Assembly: GCA_009778035.1 (NCBI GenBank)
Contig: WRKP01000004.1
Location: 1 to 64,000, forward strand
Direction of reading: 5' to 3'
DNA from: Planctomycetaceae bacterium
Lineage (GTDB): Bacteria; Planctomycetota; Planctomycetia; Pirellulales; Thermoguttaceae
Length of the DNA: 64,000 nucleotides
The first letter of the stretch is position 1; the number at the start of each line of letters is the position of its first letter. Both the position numbers and the translations under genes were made by a program. The notes beneath the pieces were generated by a model that was given only the letters and a program-made list of their open reading frames with translations, was not told the DNA's origin and did not search any database. Below, in pieces: positions 34,219 to 43,931 of the stretch.

Positions 34219-35247
34219 ATGACGGAATACGGACCAGAATCATTTGCCCGAACGATGGCCTGGGAATACAGCAAAAAAACAACGGAACTCTTCACGGCTG
34301 CGATGCAAGGCAAGCCCGGGACACATATCGGCGAAATCGACAAACCCGATGGACGAGGCGAACACGGCTCCATTGCCTGCGGCGATGCTCTCCTCTTTAC
34401 CTTCAAAGTACAGCGAGATGAAAACGAACCGCTTAACGATAAAATTATCGAAACAAAATACCTCACCTTCGGCTGCACGTCGGCAATCGCCGCCTCGGAA
34501 GCACTCTGCTGTATCATCGAAGAACGACAGTTGACGCCCGTCGAAGCACTCAAAATTACCAATCAAGACATCGTCGATTTCCTCGACGGCCTGCCGGATC
34601 AAAAAATCCATTGCTCCGTGATGGGAGCGGAAGCATTACAGGCCGCCGTCTTCGATTGGGCTCAAAAACGCGGTGTCAATCTGGCCGCGTTGGGCATCGA
34701 CATCCATCCCGAAGAGCAGGAAGAAGGGCGAATCGTTTGCAAATGTTTCACGCTTACCGAACCTTATATCAAGCGGAAAATCAAGGAGTTAAACCTTCGG
34801 ACGATTCCCGATATTGCGAGTGCAATCAAGGCGGGCGGAGCCTGTATGTCTTGCCAGCATTCGCCGGGCGGATTGCAGGATTTGTTAGATGAAGTTTGGG
34901 GTCAGGAGTCCACGCCGCCGCCGCCGAGCACCGCGTTGCCGTTGCTGAATGTGTTGCCGGAACCGCCACCAAAAGTGAATCGACCGTCAACAGACTTCAG
35001 CCAGCAGGCTCTGTCGCCGTTTCAATTTTCCAAGAAAATTGAAAAATTGCTCAATGAATATGTCCGACCGATGTTGCAGAGAGACGGCGGCGATTTGGAA
35101 TTGATCGACATCAAGGATACGATGGTTTATGTCGAACTTCGCGGTACATGTTCGTCGTGTGCCAGTGCGGGCCAAACGCTGCGGAACTTGGTCGAACGCA
35201 CGCTCAAAGAGCAAGTCGATGAGCGGATTCGGGTCATTCAGGTTTAG
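34219..35247 (+). CDS. nifU: NifU, iron-sulfur cluster scaffold (three-domain)
   Basis: 342 residues with all three NifU domains: an IscU-like scaffold (C54 in ACGDALLF, C86 in FGCTSAIAASEA, C132 in HCSVMGAEAL), a central [2Fe-2S] ferredoxin-like domain (C174, C176, C209, C212) and, after a Pro-rich linker (~225-255), an Nfu domain with CSSCASAG. Builds and transfers iron-sulfur clusters; no nif genes or NifS are nearby, so it is probably the general scaffold, possibly also serving HydG. The Met at 34219 begins the family-like sequence; the longer frame from 34120 runs through the direct repeat. Confidence 0.93.
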   Translation: MTEYGPESFARTMAWEYSKKTTELFTAAMQGKPGTHIGEIDKPDGRGEHGSIACGDALLFTFKVQRDENEPLNDKIIETKYLTFGCTSAIAASEALCCIIEERQLTPVEALKITNQDIVDFLDGLPDQKIHCSVMGAEALQAAVFDWAQKRGVNLAALGIDIHPEEQEEGRIVCKCFTLTEPYIKRKIKELNLRTIPDIASAIKAGGACMSCQHSPGGLQDLLDEVWGQESTPPPPSTALPLLNVLPEPPPKVNRPSTDFSQQALSPFQFSKKIEKLLNEYVRPMLQRDGGDLELIDIKDTMVYVELRGTCSSCASAGQTLRNLVERTLKEQVDERIRVIQV

Positions 35248-35281
35248 AGGGGCAGGTTTAGGGCGACTGTTCCTCTAAACC

Positions 35282-35379
35282 GTCATTCCGGCACACGCCT
35301 CGTCATTCCGGCGAAAGCCGGAATCCAGACATTGCGTGTGGTGCCAGTTCCTCTGGTTCCCGGCTTTTGCCGGGATGAC
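35282..35379. repeat. Dispersed palindromic repeat, family 1
   Basis: An extra half (GTCATTCCGGCACACGCCT) then a full unit at 35302-35379: GTCATTCCGGCGAAAGCCGG, spacer with ATTGCGTGTGGTGCCAGTTC, and a right palindrome ending GCCGGGATGAC. Same build and orientation as 20567-20679, 14.7 kb away. Confidence 0.85.
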
Positions 35380-35402
35380 GATTGGTGAGTTTCCAAACGC
35401 GG

Positions 35403-36197
35403 CTAATGTCCCCGTTGTCTTCGGGCTTCATAAAATAGGATACCCGCCGCGACTGAGATGTTCAAACTGTCCGCAATGCCCCGCATCGGCAACGTTATGC
35501 CCGTAATGCCGTTGCCATTCCATATCTCGCTCAGTCCCTCCGCCTCACTGCCCAAAACAATCGCCGTCGGCTGGCAAAAATCAACAGCCGTATAAGGAAT
35601 CGTGTTCCCACTGCACCAGGCCGCCGCAATTTGGAACTGCTTTTCCTTGAGCCAGCGGCAGATTTCCGCGGACGGTGCATTGACCATCGGGACGTGAAAT
35701 ACCGTCCCCAAACTGCTGCGGATCGAATTATAATGAAACGGGTCAAGATGCAAGTCCGCAATCATCACACCGTCGAATCCGGCGGCGTCGGCACTGCGAA
35801 AGACGGCTCCCAAATTGCCCGGCTTGCTGATTTTCTCAATGACGGCAAGCAGCGGATTGGATTTTTGGCTGATTTTGGCCTCAAAAAGGTCAAAGGTCAA
35901 AACGGGTTCTTCGGCCACGGCAACGATTCCATCTTCGTGGTCGCCGTAGGCGATTTTCCGAAAAACGGGCTCCGTAACCTGGCGGATGACCGTATTTTTA
36001 TAGGGTATGGTATCGTTATAGGGTATAGAAGGGTGTACCGTAAAAATTTCGAGGATACGAATACCGGCTTGGAGCGCCCGATCGAGTTCGCGGATGCCGT
36101 CGATGATGAATTTTTTCGAGCGTCTTCGGTATTTTCCTTCGCGCAACTTGACCGCCTCCTTGATTTTGGGATTCGATAAACTCGATATGATGGTCAA
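35403..36197 (-). CDS. TrmH/SpoU family RNA 2'-O-methyltransferase
   Basis: 264 residues. N-terminal substrate-binding domain (NPKIKEAVKLREGKYRRRSK, then FIIDGIRELDRAL) and a SPOUT trefoil-knot domain with the three SpoU motifs: KISKPGNLGAVFRSADAAG, IVLGSEAEGLS and LPMRGIADSLNISVAAGIL. Methylates a ribose 2'-OH in rRNA or tRNA with SAM; target not predictable. The start appears to be TTG at 36197, since no upstream ATG exists and the sequence after it is family-like. A TAAAAT lies about 32 nt upstream. A family 1 repeat lies just past the stop. Confidence 0.9.
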   Translation of the reverse strand: MTIISSLSNPKIKEAVKLREGKYRRRSKKFIIDGIRELDRALQAGIRILEIFTVHPSIPYNDTIPYKNTVIRQVTEPVFRKIAYGDHEDGIVAVAEEPVLTFDLFEAKISQKSNPLLAVIEKISKPGNLGAVFRSADAAGFDGVMIADLHLDPFHYNSIRSSLGTVFHVPMVNAPSAEICRWLKEKQFQIAAAWCSGNTIPYTAVDFCQPTAIVLGSEAEGLSEIWNGNGITGITLPMRGIADSLNISVAAGILFYEARRQRGH

Positions 36198-36316
36198 CGG
36201 CTCAGCAATCGGAACAAGTTTTGGCTTATTTTAGCAAAAAAAATTGGCCGCGTCGCCCCGCGTCTCGCCGTCCCGCTGGATTCAAACAAGTCTGTTATCG
36301 CATTGTCAACACAATG

Positions 36317-36325
36317 TGATACAAT
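36317..36325 (+). promoter_or_regulatory. Extended -10 element of nadA, leaderless
   Basis: TGA-TACAAT, ending 7 nt before the ATG at 36333. This favours 36333 over the upstream ATG at 36324 (inside the -10) and TTG at 36303. Confidence 0.5.
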
Positions 36326-36332
36326 GTACCAC

Positions 36333-37427
36333 ATGGACGCGTTGCATCATCATATTGAAACCATCCGCGAACGGCAAGGCAAAAAATTGCTCATCCTGGG
36401 ACATCATTACCAACGAGAAGAAGTGATCCTCCACGCCGACCTGCAAGGCGATAGTTTTCAATTAAGTGCCGCCGCCGCAAATAATAGCAACTGCGAAACC
36501 ATCGTGTTCTGCGGCGTACACTTCATGGCAGAAACCGCCGACATTCTCGCAAACTCTGCCAAAAATCTCGCCCAACGCAACGGAAAATGCGTAAACGTCC
36601 TCCTGCCCGACCTTGATGCAGGATGCAGCATGGCCGATATGGCAACGCGCCAAGACGTCGAACGCTGTTGGAACAAACTGTCAGAAATTGTCAACACGGA
36701 CGACATTACTCCGATCACCTACGTCAACTCAACCGCTGACCTAAAAGCATTTTGCGGGCGACACGGCGGAATTGCCTGCACATCATCCAATGCCCAAGCC
36801 GTCCTCGCAGCCGCATTAAAACAAAAACGCCAGGTACTCTTCTTTCCTGACCAGCATTTGGGCCGAAATACGGCTCTGAAGATGGGAATGGCGAGTTCAG
36901 ACATCGTATGCTGGGACGATATGAAATCCGGCGATGCCGATGCAAATTTCGGCGGGAATACGGCCGAGCAAATCCGCAATAGCCGGGTCATTCTCTGGAA
37001 TGGGTATTGCTGCGTGCATCAAAAGTTTGTGCCCGACCACATTGATGCAATCCGGTTGGCATTCCCGGAAATCCGCGTGATCGTGCATCCTGAATGTCCC
37101 CGGGCGGTCGTCGAAAAAGCCGATGAAGCCGGCTCGACGAGTCATATTGTCAAGCAAATATCCGAGTCGCCGACGGGTTCCGCTTGGGCGGTCGGTACGG
37201 AAGCCCGATTGGTCGAACGGCTTGCGAAACAATATCCAGATAAAACGGTCATCAATTTGGCCTTTCAACCGAGTTATTGCGATACGATGGGCTTGATTGA
37301 TTTGCCCAAATTGGCGGCGGTGCTCGATTCGGTCGAATCAGGCCAGCCGAAAAATGTGATTCGTGTCGATGAGCACACCGCACCGAATGCGCTGCTGTGT
37401 CTGGAGCGAATGCTGGCCTGTACGTAA
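36333..37427 (+). CDS. nadA: Quinolinate synthase
   Basis: 364 residues from the chosen start. Condenses iminoaspartate and dihydroxyacetone phosphate to quinolinate in NAD synthesis, using an oxygen-sensitive [4Fe-4S] cluster. Motifs: LILGHHYQREEVILHADLQG, FCGVHFMAETADIL, LPDLDAGCSMADM (first cluster Cys), NSTADLKAFCG, CTSSNA, FFPDQHLGRNTA, HPECPRAVVEKAD (second Cys), GSAWAVGTE and a final Cys in CLERML. Length is usual for the group. The next gene starts 13 bp later. Confidence 0.96.
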   Translation: MDALHHHIETIRERQGKKLLILGHHYQREEVILHADLQGDSFQLSAAAANNSNCETIVFCGVHFMAETADILANSAKNLAQRNGKCVNVLLPDLDAGCSMADMATRQDVERCWNKLSEIVNTDDITPITYVNSTADLKAFCGRHGGIACTSSNAQAVLAAALKQKRQVLFFPDQHLGRNTALKMGMASSDIVCWDDMKSGDADANFGGNTAEQIRNSRVILWNGYCCVHQKFVPDHIDAIRLAFPEIRVIVHPECPRAVVEKADEAGSTSHIVKQISESPTGSAWAVGTEARLVERLAKQYPDKTVINLAFQPSYCDTMGLIDLPKLAAVLDSVESGQPKNVIRVDEHTAPNALLCLERMLACT

Positions 37428-37440
37428 CACCATACGATCA

Positions 37441-38874
37441 ATGAATCACCCCACCGACAACCGATTCAACCGACTGATCAATGCCATCCGCTGGCGTCAA
37501 CGGGCGCAGTGCATCCTCAACAGCACCGCTTGGGGACTCCTCCTTGCGGCATTCATCGTGCTCGCTTTCCCGATTCTCGCAGGCTTGCTCATCCTCGCAG
37601 GCATCATCGCCGGTTTGCTCTGCCCGCATTCTTCGCGGCCCGCTCGCTTAATCGACCAACATTACCAACTCAAAGACCGAATTCTCACCGCGACGGCGTT
37701 GCTTCGGCAACCTGTCCGCACGCCGATACAGCAACTCCAAATCGCCGACGCTGCCGAACATTTGCAAGCCGTCCAACCGAATGCGGTATCGCCCCTTCGC
37801 TTGCCAATGATGCTTTATGCCGCCCTCGTTGTCCTTGCGTTCAACGTTTTGGCGACGGCAATCATCCAGAGCCCGTCCGGTCAAACAGTCGGCAACACCG
37901 AAATGGCATTGCAAACGCTTCCGGCAGAAAATAGAGCGTTGCTCGAGGAAGTTTTTGCGAAAACCGAGGAACTCGCGAGGCAGCATCCCGGCGAGCAGCC
38001 GTTGCAAGACCTATCCGGGAAAATCGAAGCCTTGCTTGAGCAATTCGGCACCATGGATGCCCGGGAATCGCTGGCAATGCTTTCCGAAATTGAGGACGCG
38101 TTTCAATCTGCAATCGGCACGTTGGAACTTACGGCGATGGATGCGTCATTTCAGGAACTGGCAAGGGCGTTGGAACTTGCCGAAATGACCTTGCCGATTG
38201 CCCGAGCACTCGAACGCGGGGATTACGGCCAGGCCGCGTTGGAACTCAAATCATTGGATGCCGATGCGATGGAATCCCTATCGCAGGCTCAACGCAAAGC
38301 GATGTCCGAGGAAATGCAGAGCATAGCGGACAATGCAGCGGACCGCAATCAGCAACCGTTGGCGGATGCCGTACAGGAAATGTCCGATGCTTTTAATCAG
38401 GGCAATGGCGAATTGGCCGCATCGGCAGCGGATGCGTTGGCGAGCGAAGTCGAAAAGCATCATATTCGGCAGCAGGTCGGTAGGGCTTTGGCGAATCAGC
38501 AAATGATGCTGGCAATGATGGGTGCAGAGGAGGGTGAGGGCAATATGAGCGGCGGCAAAGGAACGGAAAAATCCGAGACAGACAGGGAAACTTGGGGTGT
38601 CGGTTCGGCGGGTAATCCCAATGCCGGCCCGGAAACGCAGTTGCAATCGCAACGGCAACAGGAAATGCTGACGGGAATGTTGGGCGAAGAGGGTGAATCG
38701 GAAACAGAAGTTGTGGACTCGCACGAAATGATGCAGGCACAGAGTGCATTGCAATATCGGGAGCGTTTTTTGGAATATCGGCGAATATCGGAGTCGGTCT
38801 TGGAGTCCGAACCGATTCCGCTGGGACAGCGTCAGGTGATTCGCAGATACTTTGAAGCGATCCGGCCGGAGTAG
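37441..38874 (+). CDS. Membrane protein with long helical domain, unknown function
   Basis: 477 residues. Two N-terminal hydrophobic hairpins (GLLLAAFIVLAFPILAGLLI, ~30-50, and MLYAALVVLAFNVLATAI, ~120-138), then a very Gln/Glu/Ala-rich helical region (~170-390) with repeats such as LAEMTLPIARALERGDYGQA, and a Gly/Glu-rich linker. This build is seen in planctomycete proteins near BatA/DUF4175 genes. It shares style with the coiled-coil protein at 47059 but not sequence. It follows nadA with a 13-bp gap, so cotranscription is likely although the functions do not match. Confidence 0.75.
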   Translation: MNHPTDNRFNRLINAIRWRQRAQCILNSTAWGLLLAAFIVLAFPILAGLLILAGIIAGLLCPHSSRPARLIDQHYQLKDRILTATALLRQPVRTPIQQLQIADAAEHLQAVQPNAVSPLRLPMMLYAALVVLAFNVLATAIIQSPSGQTVGNTEMALQTLPAENRALLEEVFAKTEELARQHPGEQPLQDLSGKIEALLEQFGTMDARESLAMLSEIEDAFQSAIGTLELTAMDASFQELARALELAEMTLPIARALERGDYGQAALELKSLDADAMESLSQAQRKAMSEEMQSIADNAADRNQQPLADAVQEMSDAFNQGNGELAASAADALASEVEKHHIRQQVGRALANQQMMLAMMGAEEGEGNMSGGKGTEKSETDRETWGVGSAGNPNAGPETQLQSQRQQEMLTGMLGEEGESETEVVDSHEMMQAQSALQYRERFLEYRRISESVLESEPIPLGQRQVIRRYFEAIRPE

Positions 38875-38916
38875 GAATCGCCGTTTCCTGGCCTGCACCG
38901 CAGGCACAGTGAACAT

Positions 38917-41004
38917 TTACACCTTCTTCACGACGATTTTATACCCAACGACCTGCACGACCTCGATGGGGTGCTCCCTTTCGATCAAATCGCCGCCCGA
39001 CACCACATCGTACAACTCGTTGCCAATGCGAGCCTTGCCAGCCGGAACGAGAAGCGTTGCCGTTACGCCCCGTTGCCCCAACAAGGCATCATAATTCGCC
39101 AACCGCTCCGTCTCTTGAATCGCAACAATATCCTTCGGTTTGTTGGCCGTTTCCAGCATCCGCGAAAAAATAATGCCCAAACAAAATACGCCGACGCCGG
39201 ATACCGCCAAAATTAACAGCGAATTCCGAAATTGCAGAACCTGATACGAATTCTGCGGAATAATGAATGTCTGACTCGCCATCACCAAGGATGACAGGAT
39301 CAGCGCAATGCCGCCCAGTCCAAAAATCCCAAAACCCGGTAAGACAAAAATCTCAAACAACACGCACGCAACGCCAGCGACAAACAACATCAGTTCCAAC
39401 CAGCCCGCCGTCCCACCGAGAAATTGCAGCCAAAAAAACAAGGAAACGCCAACAATCGCGACAAATAATCCGATGCCGATGCCCGGTGTGCTTGATTCAA
39501 TCATCAACGCAAAAAAGACAATCATTAGAATAATTGCTGACATCCCCGGCGATTGGAGAAAATGAATCACATGGTCCGCCCAAGTCAAATCCGCCAGCAA
39601 AGGTTCCTGTTCCAAGCCGTACAACATTTTGAATTCGGCAAAATCGTTTGCCGTCCGGTCAACGAGAAATTGCTCCCCTCTTCCGCCGATGATTTGCAAC
39701 AGTTCCCCGCGGGGTTTGACGATTTCCAGCCTTCGCCATTGTGCATGGTCGGGGAATTCCGCAAGTTCCTCGTCGGACAGGAAATCCGTTGCGGGCCGCC
39801 GTGCTCCATCGGCTTCCTTGACGACGCGGAAAATCTCAATGTCTGGATCGACAAACGCCATCGGCAACGACCAAGACCGCATCGCCCGTTGTGCAATGGA
39901 TTCCCGAATCATTCGGTGAGCGTCGGCAATTTGATTGGCGGTAAAAACTCGGGCTCCGTCGCCGCCCAAAATCGCGCCGGGCCCCAGCACGATTTCGTCG
40001 CAGGCAATCGCAACGATCGCGGCATCCGCTCTCGCATGGTAGGGAATGTACGCGACCGTCCGAACCTTCGTCGAGTCGATTTCCGAAACAAGGAACGAGG
40101 CCAACATTAAACTCGCATCCAGGTTCCCGCCGGGAGAATCTATGTAAAGGCACAAAAAATTGACGTTATTCGTCGGGGAATCGATATGATTCCGAATGCT
40201 CCGCATCACGGCACCGACCCGGTCTTGGCTGATGACGCCTGTCAAATTGACTCGGACGGCATGGCCTAATTCATTGAGGATTGGAATGACCCGCAGACTA
40301 TCCGGGGCGAGTCCGAAGGCCCGAACGGCGGCAATCCGGTCTTCGGCAATGCGGTCGATCAGGCCGATTTGACGGGCACGTTCCGATGTCAAGATTCCGT
40401 GTTGTCCAGCGGGAATGATGATTTCAGGTTCGGCAGCGAACGTCTCCGTTTGCCGGAGAGTTTCGACATCGGCGGGCGCGATGAGCCGCAGCCCAAGTTC
40501 CGTTTCGGCTTGGAGCAGTGCGGCTTGGGAATCGAGCAATTTATCGGCCAGAGCGGTCGGAATGTTCCGTCGTCCGGCAATTTCGCGGTAGGCTTGGCGG
40601 TGTGTATCGGTAATTCGTGTTTCGTCGATACCGGCAGCCCCGATTTCAGCGTGCGTTGCCATAATCCGTTCGTTGCAGGCGAGAGCGACGAGGACGGCAT
40701 GTCCCTGGATGGTTTGGGGCACAAAGGCGACAAAACGGATATGGGAAAAGCGTTCGCTGGTTAAGAGGGAAGCGAGTTCGTAAGCAGCACCGAAATTGCT
40801 TCCGCGACCGAAAATTTCCTCATTGGAGCGGACGTTGAGTTGCACGAAGACGGTTTCGGTATTGTTGTCGAGTCGTTCGAGCGTTCTGACGGCGGCGTGA
40901 GCGGATTTAGCCGTTAGGGGCAGGTCAATGTCTAGCAGGACGTCTTGAGCGATGGCCGGACTGCAAAGGATAATGCTGACGATAAACGCAAGGATTGTAC
41001 GCAT
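38917..41004 (-). CDS. NfeD-like protein with duplicated ClpP-like domains lacking the catalytic Ser
   Basis: 695 residues. Signal peptide (MRTILAFIVSIILCSPAIAQ), then two ClpP/crotonase-fold repeats (~25-190 and ~250-400; the second has LYIDSPGGNLDASLMLASFL), four or more membrane helices (~490-620) and a C-terminal OB-fold NfeD domain ending HPIEVVQVVGYKIVVKK. Full-length NfeD proteins are membrane proteases acting on stomatins. Where active members have a Ser before Ala-Gly, this one reads HAVLVALAC in the first repeat and ADAAIVAIAC in the second, so it may be inactive or use other residues. Divergent from folC with overlapping promoters. Confidence 0.85.
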   Translation of the reverse strand: MRTILAFIVSIILCSPAIAQDVLLDIDLPLTAKSAHAAVRTLERLDNNTETVFVQLNVRSNEEIFGRGSNFGAAYELASLLTSERFSHIRFVAFVPQTIQGHAVLVALACNERIMATHAEIGAAGIDETRITDTHRQAYREIAGRRNIPTALADKLLDSQAALLQAETELGLRLIAPADVETLRQTETFAAEPEIIIPAGQHGILTSERARQIGLIDRIAEDRIAAVRAFGLAPDSLRVIPILNELGHAVRVNLTGVISQDRVGAVMRSIRNHIDSPTNNVNFLCLYIDSPGGNLDASLMLASFLVSEIDSTKVRTVAYIPYHARADAAIVAIACDEIVLGPGAILGGDGARVFTANQIADAHRMIRESIAQRAMRSWSLPMAFVDPDIEIFRVVKEADGARRPATDFLSDEELAEFPDHAQWRRLEIVKPRGELLQIIGGRGEQFLVDRTANDFAEFKMLYGLEQEPLLADLTWADHVIHFLQSPGMSAIILMIVFFALMIESSTPGIGIGLFVAIVGVSLFFWLQFLGGTAGWLELMLFVAGVACVLFEIFVLPGFGIFGLGGIALILSSLVMASQTFIIPQNSYQVLQFRNSLLILAVSGVGVFCLGIIFSRMLETANKPKDIVAIQETERLANYDALLGQRGVTATLLVPAGKARIGNELYDVVSGGDLIEREHPIEVVQVVGYKIVVKKV

Positions 41005-41037
41005 AGATGAGTAAGGGCGAGAATCCGATGCCGGTTA

Positions 41038-41060
41038 TTGTACCAAAATTCCGATATAAT
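41038..41060. promoter_or_regulatory. Overlapping divergent -10 elements, NfeD-like gene and folC
   Basis: TATAAT on the plus strand at 41055-41060 (folC, 33 nt before its ATG) and TACAAT on the minus strand at 41043-41038 (NfeD-like, 33 nt before its ATG). The close, opposed elements could couple expression of both genes. Confidence 0.45.
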
Positions 41061-41093
41061 AAACGCTGGTAAATCCAATGCCAACCGGAAAAA

Positions 41094-42419
41094 ATGCTTG
41101 CACCATCTTTCGACGAAGCGGTTCGATTACTCAACGACCGAATCAACCTCGAATCGTTGCAACACTTTTCTCCAAACGACATGGAAGGCCGACTCGAACC
41201 GCTCCGGCACCTGCTCGACTCGTTCGCACTCGCCGACGGCAAAGGGCCCGAAACTCAATACAAAACCATTCACATTGCCGGCACCAAAGGAAAAGGCTCG
41301 ACCTGCGCGATGCTGGAAGCCATCCTGCTCGCTCAAGGCCATCGCGTTGGTCGCTATACCTCGCCGCATCTCTATTGCTTCACCGAACGCTTGACGGTCA
41401 ATGCCGTCCCCTGTCCTCAAGAAGAATTCGCCGAATTGTTCTTCTCCGTTTGCGAACGCATCGAACCCAAAACATTACAATCGCTGACGTATTTTGAATT
41501 GCTCACCCTGCTGGCATTCATCTACTTTGCCAGGAAAAAGGTTGACGTTGCCGTACTGGAAACAGGGCTCGGCGGTCGACTCGATGCGACCAATCTTTGC
41601 CAACCCGATGTTTCCGTCATCACGAGCATAAGTTATGACCACACGGCCCAACTGGGCCCGACGCTTGCCGACATTGCGACGGAAAAAAGCGGTATTATCA
41701 AGCCCGGCATCCCCGTCGTTACGACGGCATTGCATCCAGAAGCATTAAACGTGATTCGCCGCAAGGCACAAACCGTCGATTCGCCGTTTTTCGTGCTCGA
41801 TGAACATTTTTTTGTTAGGCAAACCACACCGCAATACGGTTTTCAGTACATGTTTGCCGATGTCAAACTCGACAACCTTTCGCTCGCGATGCCGGGCACG
41901 CATCAAATCCAAAATGCGGCAGCAGCGATTTCGGCACTTTTGTTGCTAGGCGAAACGTTTGATGCGGATACGATTCGTTCGGGCCTTCGAGGTGCTTCTT
42001 TGCCGCTTCGTTTGGAAGTCATTCGGCTTGGCAGTGCGTCGCCGACATTCGTTTTTGACGGGGCGCACAATCAAGCATCCGTGCAAACATTGGTTCAAAC
42101 GCTTGCCGAAATGTTTCCGAACCGCCGGATGTTATTGCTTTTTGGAGCCTCGTTGGGCAAGGACATTTTGGGCATGTTTTCCGAAATTGCCGGTCGGTTT
42201 GAACATATATTTTTAACGCAGTCGTCGACGTCGCATCGCCGATTTCCACCGCAGGAACTTCGCTCAATGCTCGCCTTGCCGGATGCGAAGGTTACGGTAT
42301 TGGAAGATTGCAATGCTGCTTGGGAGCGTTGTTTGTCGATGGCCGCCCCGGATGATGTAATTTGCATTACCGGCTCGTTGTATCTCGCCGCCGAACTGCG
42401 AAAACGCGTTCGGGATTAG
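41094..42419 (+). CDS. folC: Folylpolyglutamate synthase / dihydrofolate synthase
   Basis: 441 residues. Mur-ligase family; adds glutamate to dihydropteroate and to folates. Motifs: ATP loop HIAGTKGKGSTCAMLEA (~60-76), YTSPHLYCFTER, VAVLETGLGGRLDATN, ITSISYDHTAQLGPT with IATEKSGIIKPG, and LRLEVIRLGSASPTFVFDGAHN. A single gene with both activities is the usual bacterial arrangement. It ends 72 bp before the phosphohexomutase gene, which has its own promoter. Confidence 0.95.
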   Translation: MLAPSFDEAVRLLNDRINLESLQHFSPNDMEGRLEPLRHLLDSFALADGKGPETQYKTIHIAGTKGKGSTCAMLEAILLAQGHRVGRYTSPHLYCFTERLTVNAVPCPQEEFAELFFSVCERIEPKTLQSLTYFELLTLLAFIYFARKKVDVAVLETGLGGRLDATNLCQPDVSVITSISYDHTAQLGPTLADIATEKSGIIKPGIPVVTTALHPEALNVIRRKAQTVDSPFFVLDEHFFVRQTTPQYGFQYMFADVKLDNLSLAMPGTHQIQNAAAAISALLLLGETFDADTIRSGLRGASLPLRLEVIRLGSASPTFVFDGAHNQASVQTLVQTLAEMFPNRRMLLLFGASLGKDILGMFSEIAGRFEHIFLTQSSTSHRRFPPQELRSMLALPDAKVTVLEDCNAAWERCLSMAAPDDVICITGSLYLAAELRKRVRD

Positions 42420-42455
42420 AGCATTTTCCCAAATTGGACTGGCTCGTTCTCGTCA

Positions 42456-42484
42456 TTGCGGCAGTGTCAACTTTCGATTATACT
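42456..42484 (+). promoter_or_regulatory. Promoter of the phosphohexomutase gene, leaderless
   Basis: TTGCGG, 17-bp spacer, TATACT; the -10 ends 7 nt before the ATG at 42492. Confidence 0.6.
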
Positions 42485-42491
42485 GCTCGCT

Positions 42492-43850
42492 ATGTCATCC
42501 CCCATCATCACAGCCGCGGGCCTGCGCGGTGTCATCGGCAGAGCACTCAATCCCAACGTTGCCATACAATACGCAGCGGCCTTTGCTGCGACCGCTCCCA
42601 AAGGGCTTTTCGTCATCACCCGCGACAGCCGTCCCAGCGGCGAACTCTTTGCTCACGCAATCCACGCCGCTCTCAATGCCCTCGGCCTGCCAACGCTCGA
42701 TGCCGGTATCACCGCAACGCCTACAACTGGTATTCTCATTCGACAACACAACGCCGCCGGCGGTATCCAAATCTCCGCATCGCATAATCCCAGCGAATTC
42801 AACGGTTTGAAACTCCTTTCACACGAAGGCCGAGCAATTTCCAAAGAACATGCCGACCGCGTACTCGAACGCTATCAAAAAAACGAAATTCCTTGGGTTT
42901 CCCATCAAAACATCGGCAAATGTTCCGTGTGTCCCGATACAGCAACCGCCCATCTCGATGCCGTCTTGCAAACGGTCAATGCCAAAGCGATTGCCCAACG
43001 TAAATTCAAGGTTTTGCTCGATGCCAATCACGGTGCCGGCGCAGTGCTCGGGGCGAAATTGCTGGAACAACTTGGTTGCTGCGTAACCATCTTGGGTGAG
43101 GAGCCGACCGGACTGTTTGCACACACGCCGGAGCCAACGGCGGAAAGTTTGGCAGGTGTTTGCGAAATCGTCAAACAGGGCAATTTCGACATTGCGTTTT
43201 GCCAAGACCCTGATGCCGACCGGCTTGCTCTGATTGATGCCGATGGCCGATATATCGGCGAAGAATATACGGTCGCACTTTGTTTGGAGCATATTCTTCA
43301 AACGGCACGCAAACGGGAATATGGCCGAAAACTCGGGCCGATGGTGATCAACTGTGCGACGAGTCGGCTGTGCGAGGACATTGGCCAAAAGTACGGCATT
43401 CCGGTTTTCCGCAGTGCGGTCGGCGAGGCGAATGTTGTCGAAATGATGCTCGAAAAAGACGCAATTTTCGGCGGTGAGGGCAACGGCGGAACGATTGATC
43501 CTGCCGTGGGATACATTCGGGACAGTTTTTCCGGCATGTCGCAAATTCTTGATGCGATGACGGCAACGGGCAAGACGATTGCAAACCTTGCCGATGCGTT
43601 GCCGAAATATGCGATGGCCAAACGCAAGATGGAATTGGAGCAATCGCGAGTACCGGCAATTTTGGAGAGGGCGGCCTTGGCATTCAAGGATTTGCCGTGT
43701 GATTTTATGGACGGCTTGCGGATTGACTATGGAGATGCTTGGGTATTGTTTCGTGGCAGCAATACGGAGCCGATTATTCGGATATTTGCGGAGGCACCGA
43801 CGGCTGAACGGGCGGAGAGCCTCTGCGATGAAATGGAACGTTTGCTGTAG
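42492..43850 (+). CDS. glmM: Phosphoglucosamine mutase / phosphohexomutase
   Basis: 452 residues. Alpha-D-phosphohexomutase with all four domains: active-site Ser loop GGIQISASHNPSEFNGLK (~94-111), metal loop FCQDPDADRLALID, sugar-specificity loop GGEGNGGTIDPAVG and phosphate loop RGSNTEPIIRIFAEA. GEGNGG with a GlmM-like active site suggests glucosamine 6-phosphate to glucosamine 1-phosphate for peptidoglycan and LPS precursors, but phosphomannomutase activity cannot be excluded, and GDP-fucose made at 1.4 kb needs mannose 1-phosphate. Start set by the promoter and by the MSSPIITAAGLRGVIG N-terminus. Confidence 0.88.
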   Translation: MSSPIITAAGLRGVIGRALNPNVAIQYAAAFAATAPKGLFVITRDSRPSGELFAHAIHAALNALGLPTLDAGITATPTTGILIRQHNAAGGIQISASHNPSEFNGLKLLSHEGRAISKEHADRVLERYQKNEIPWVSHQNIGKCSVCPDTATAHLDAVLQTVNAKAIAQRKFKVLLDANHGAGAVLGAKLLEQLGCCVTILGEEPTGLFAHTPEPTAESLAGVCEIVKQGNFDIAFCQDPDADRLALIDADGRYIGEEYTVALCLEHILQTARKREYGRKLGPMVINCATSRLCEDIGQKYGIPVFRSAVGEANVVEMMLEKDAIFGGEGNGGTIDPAVGYIRDSFSGMSQILDAMTATGKTIANLADALPKYAMAKRKMELEQSRVPAILERAALAFKDLPCDFMDGLRIDYGDAWVLFRGSNTEPIIRIFAEAPTAERAESLCDEMERLL

Positions 43851-43931
43851 GGGCCGGAGTCTTGCAAATCCATAAACAGCACACCATCATTTGTTATTAT
43901 TTTAACATTCCTAATACGGAGGCACATCCCG

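Noticed and set aside
34214..34219. TATAAT directly in front of the nifU start
   Set aside because: It overlaps the ATG, so it cannot be the promoter for this start; it comes from the repeat-flanking sequence.
35990..36040. Short near-repeat TATAGGGTATRG in the SpoU methylase gene
   Set aside because: It is coding (IPYNDTIPYKN) and too short to mean more than local duplication.
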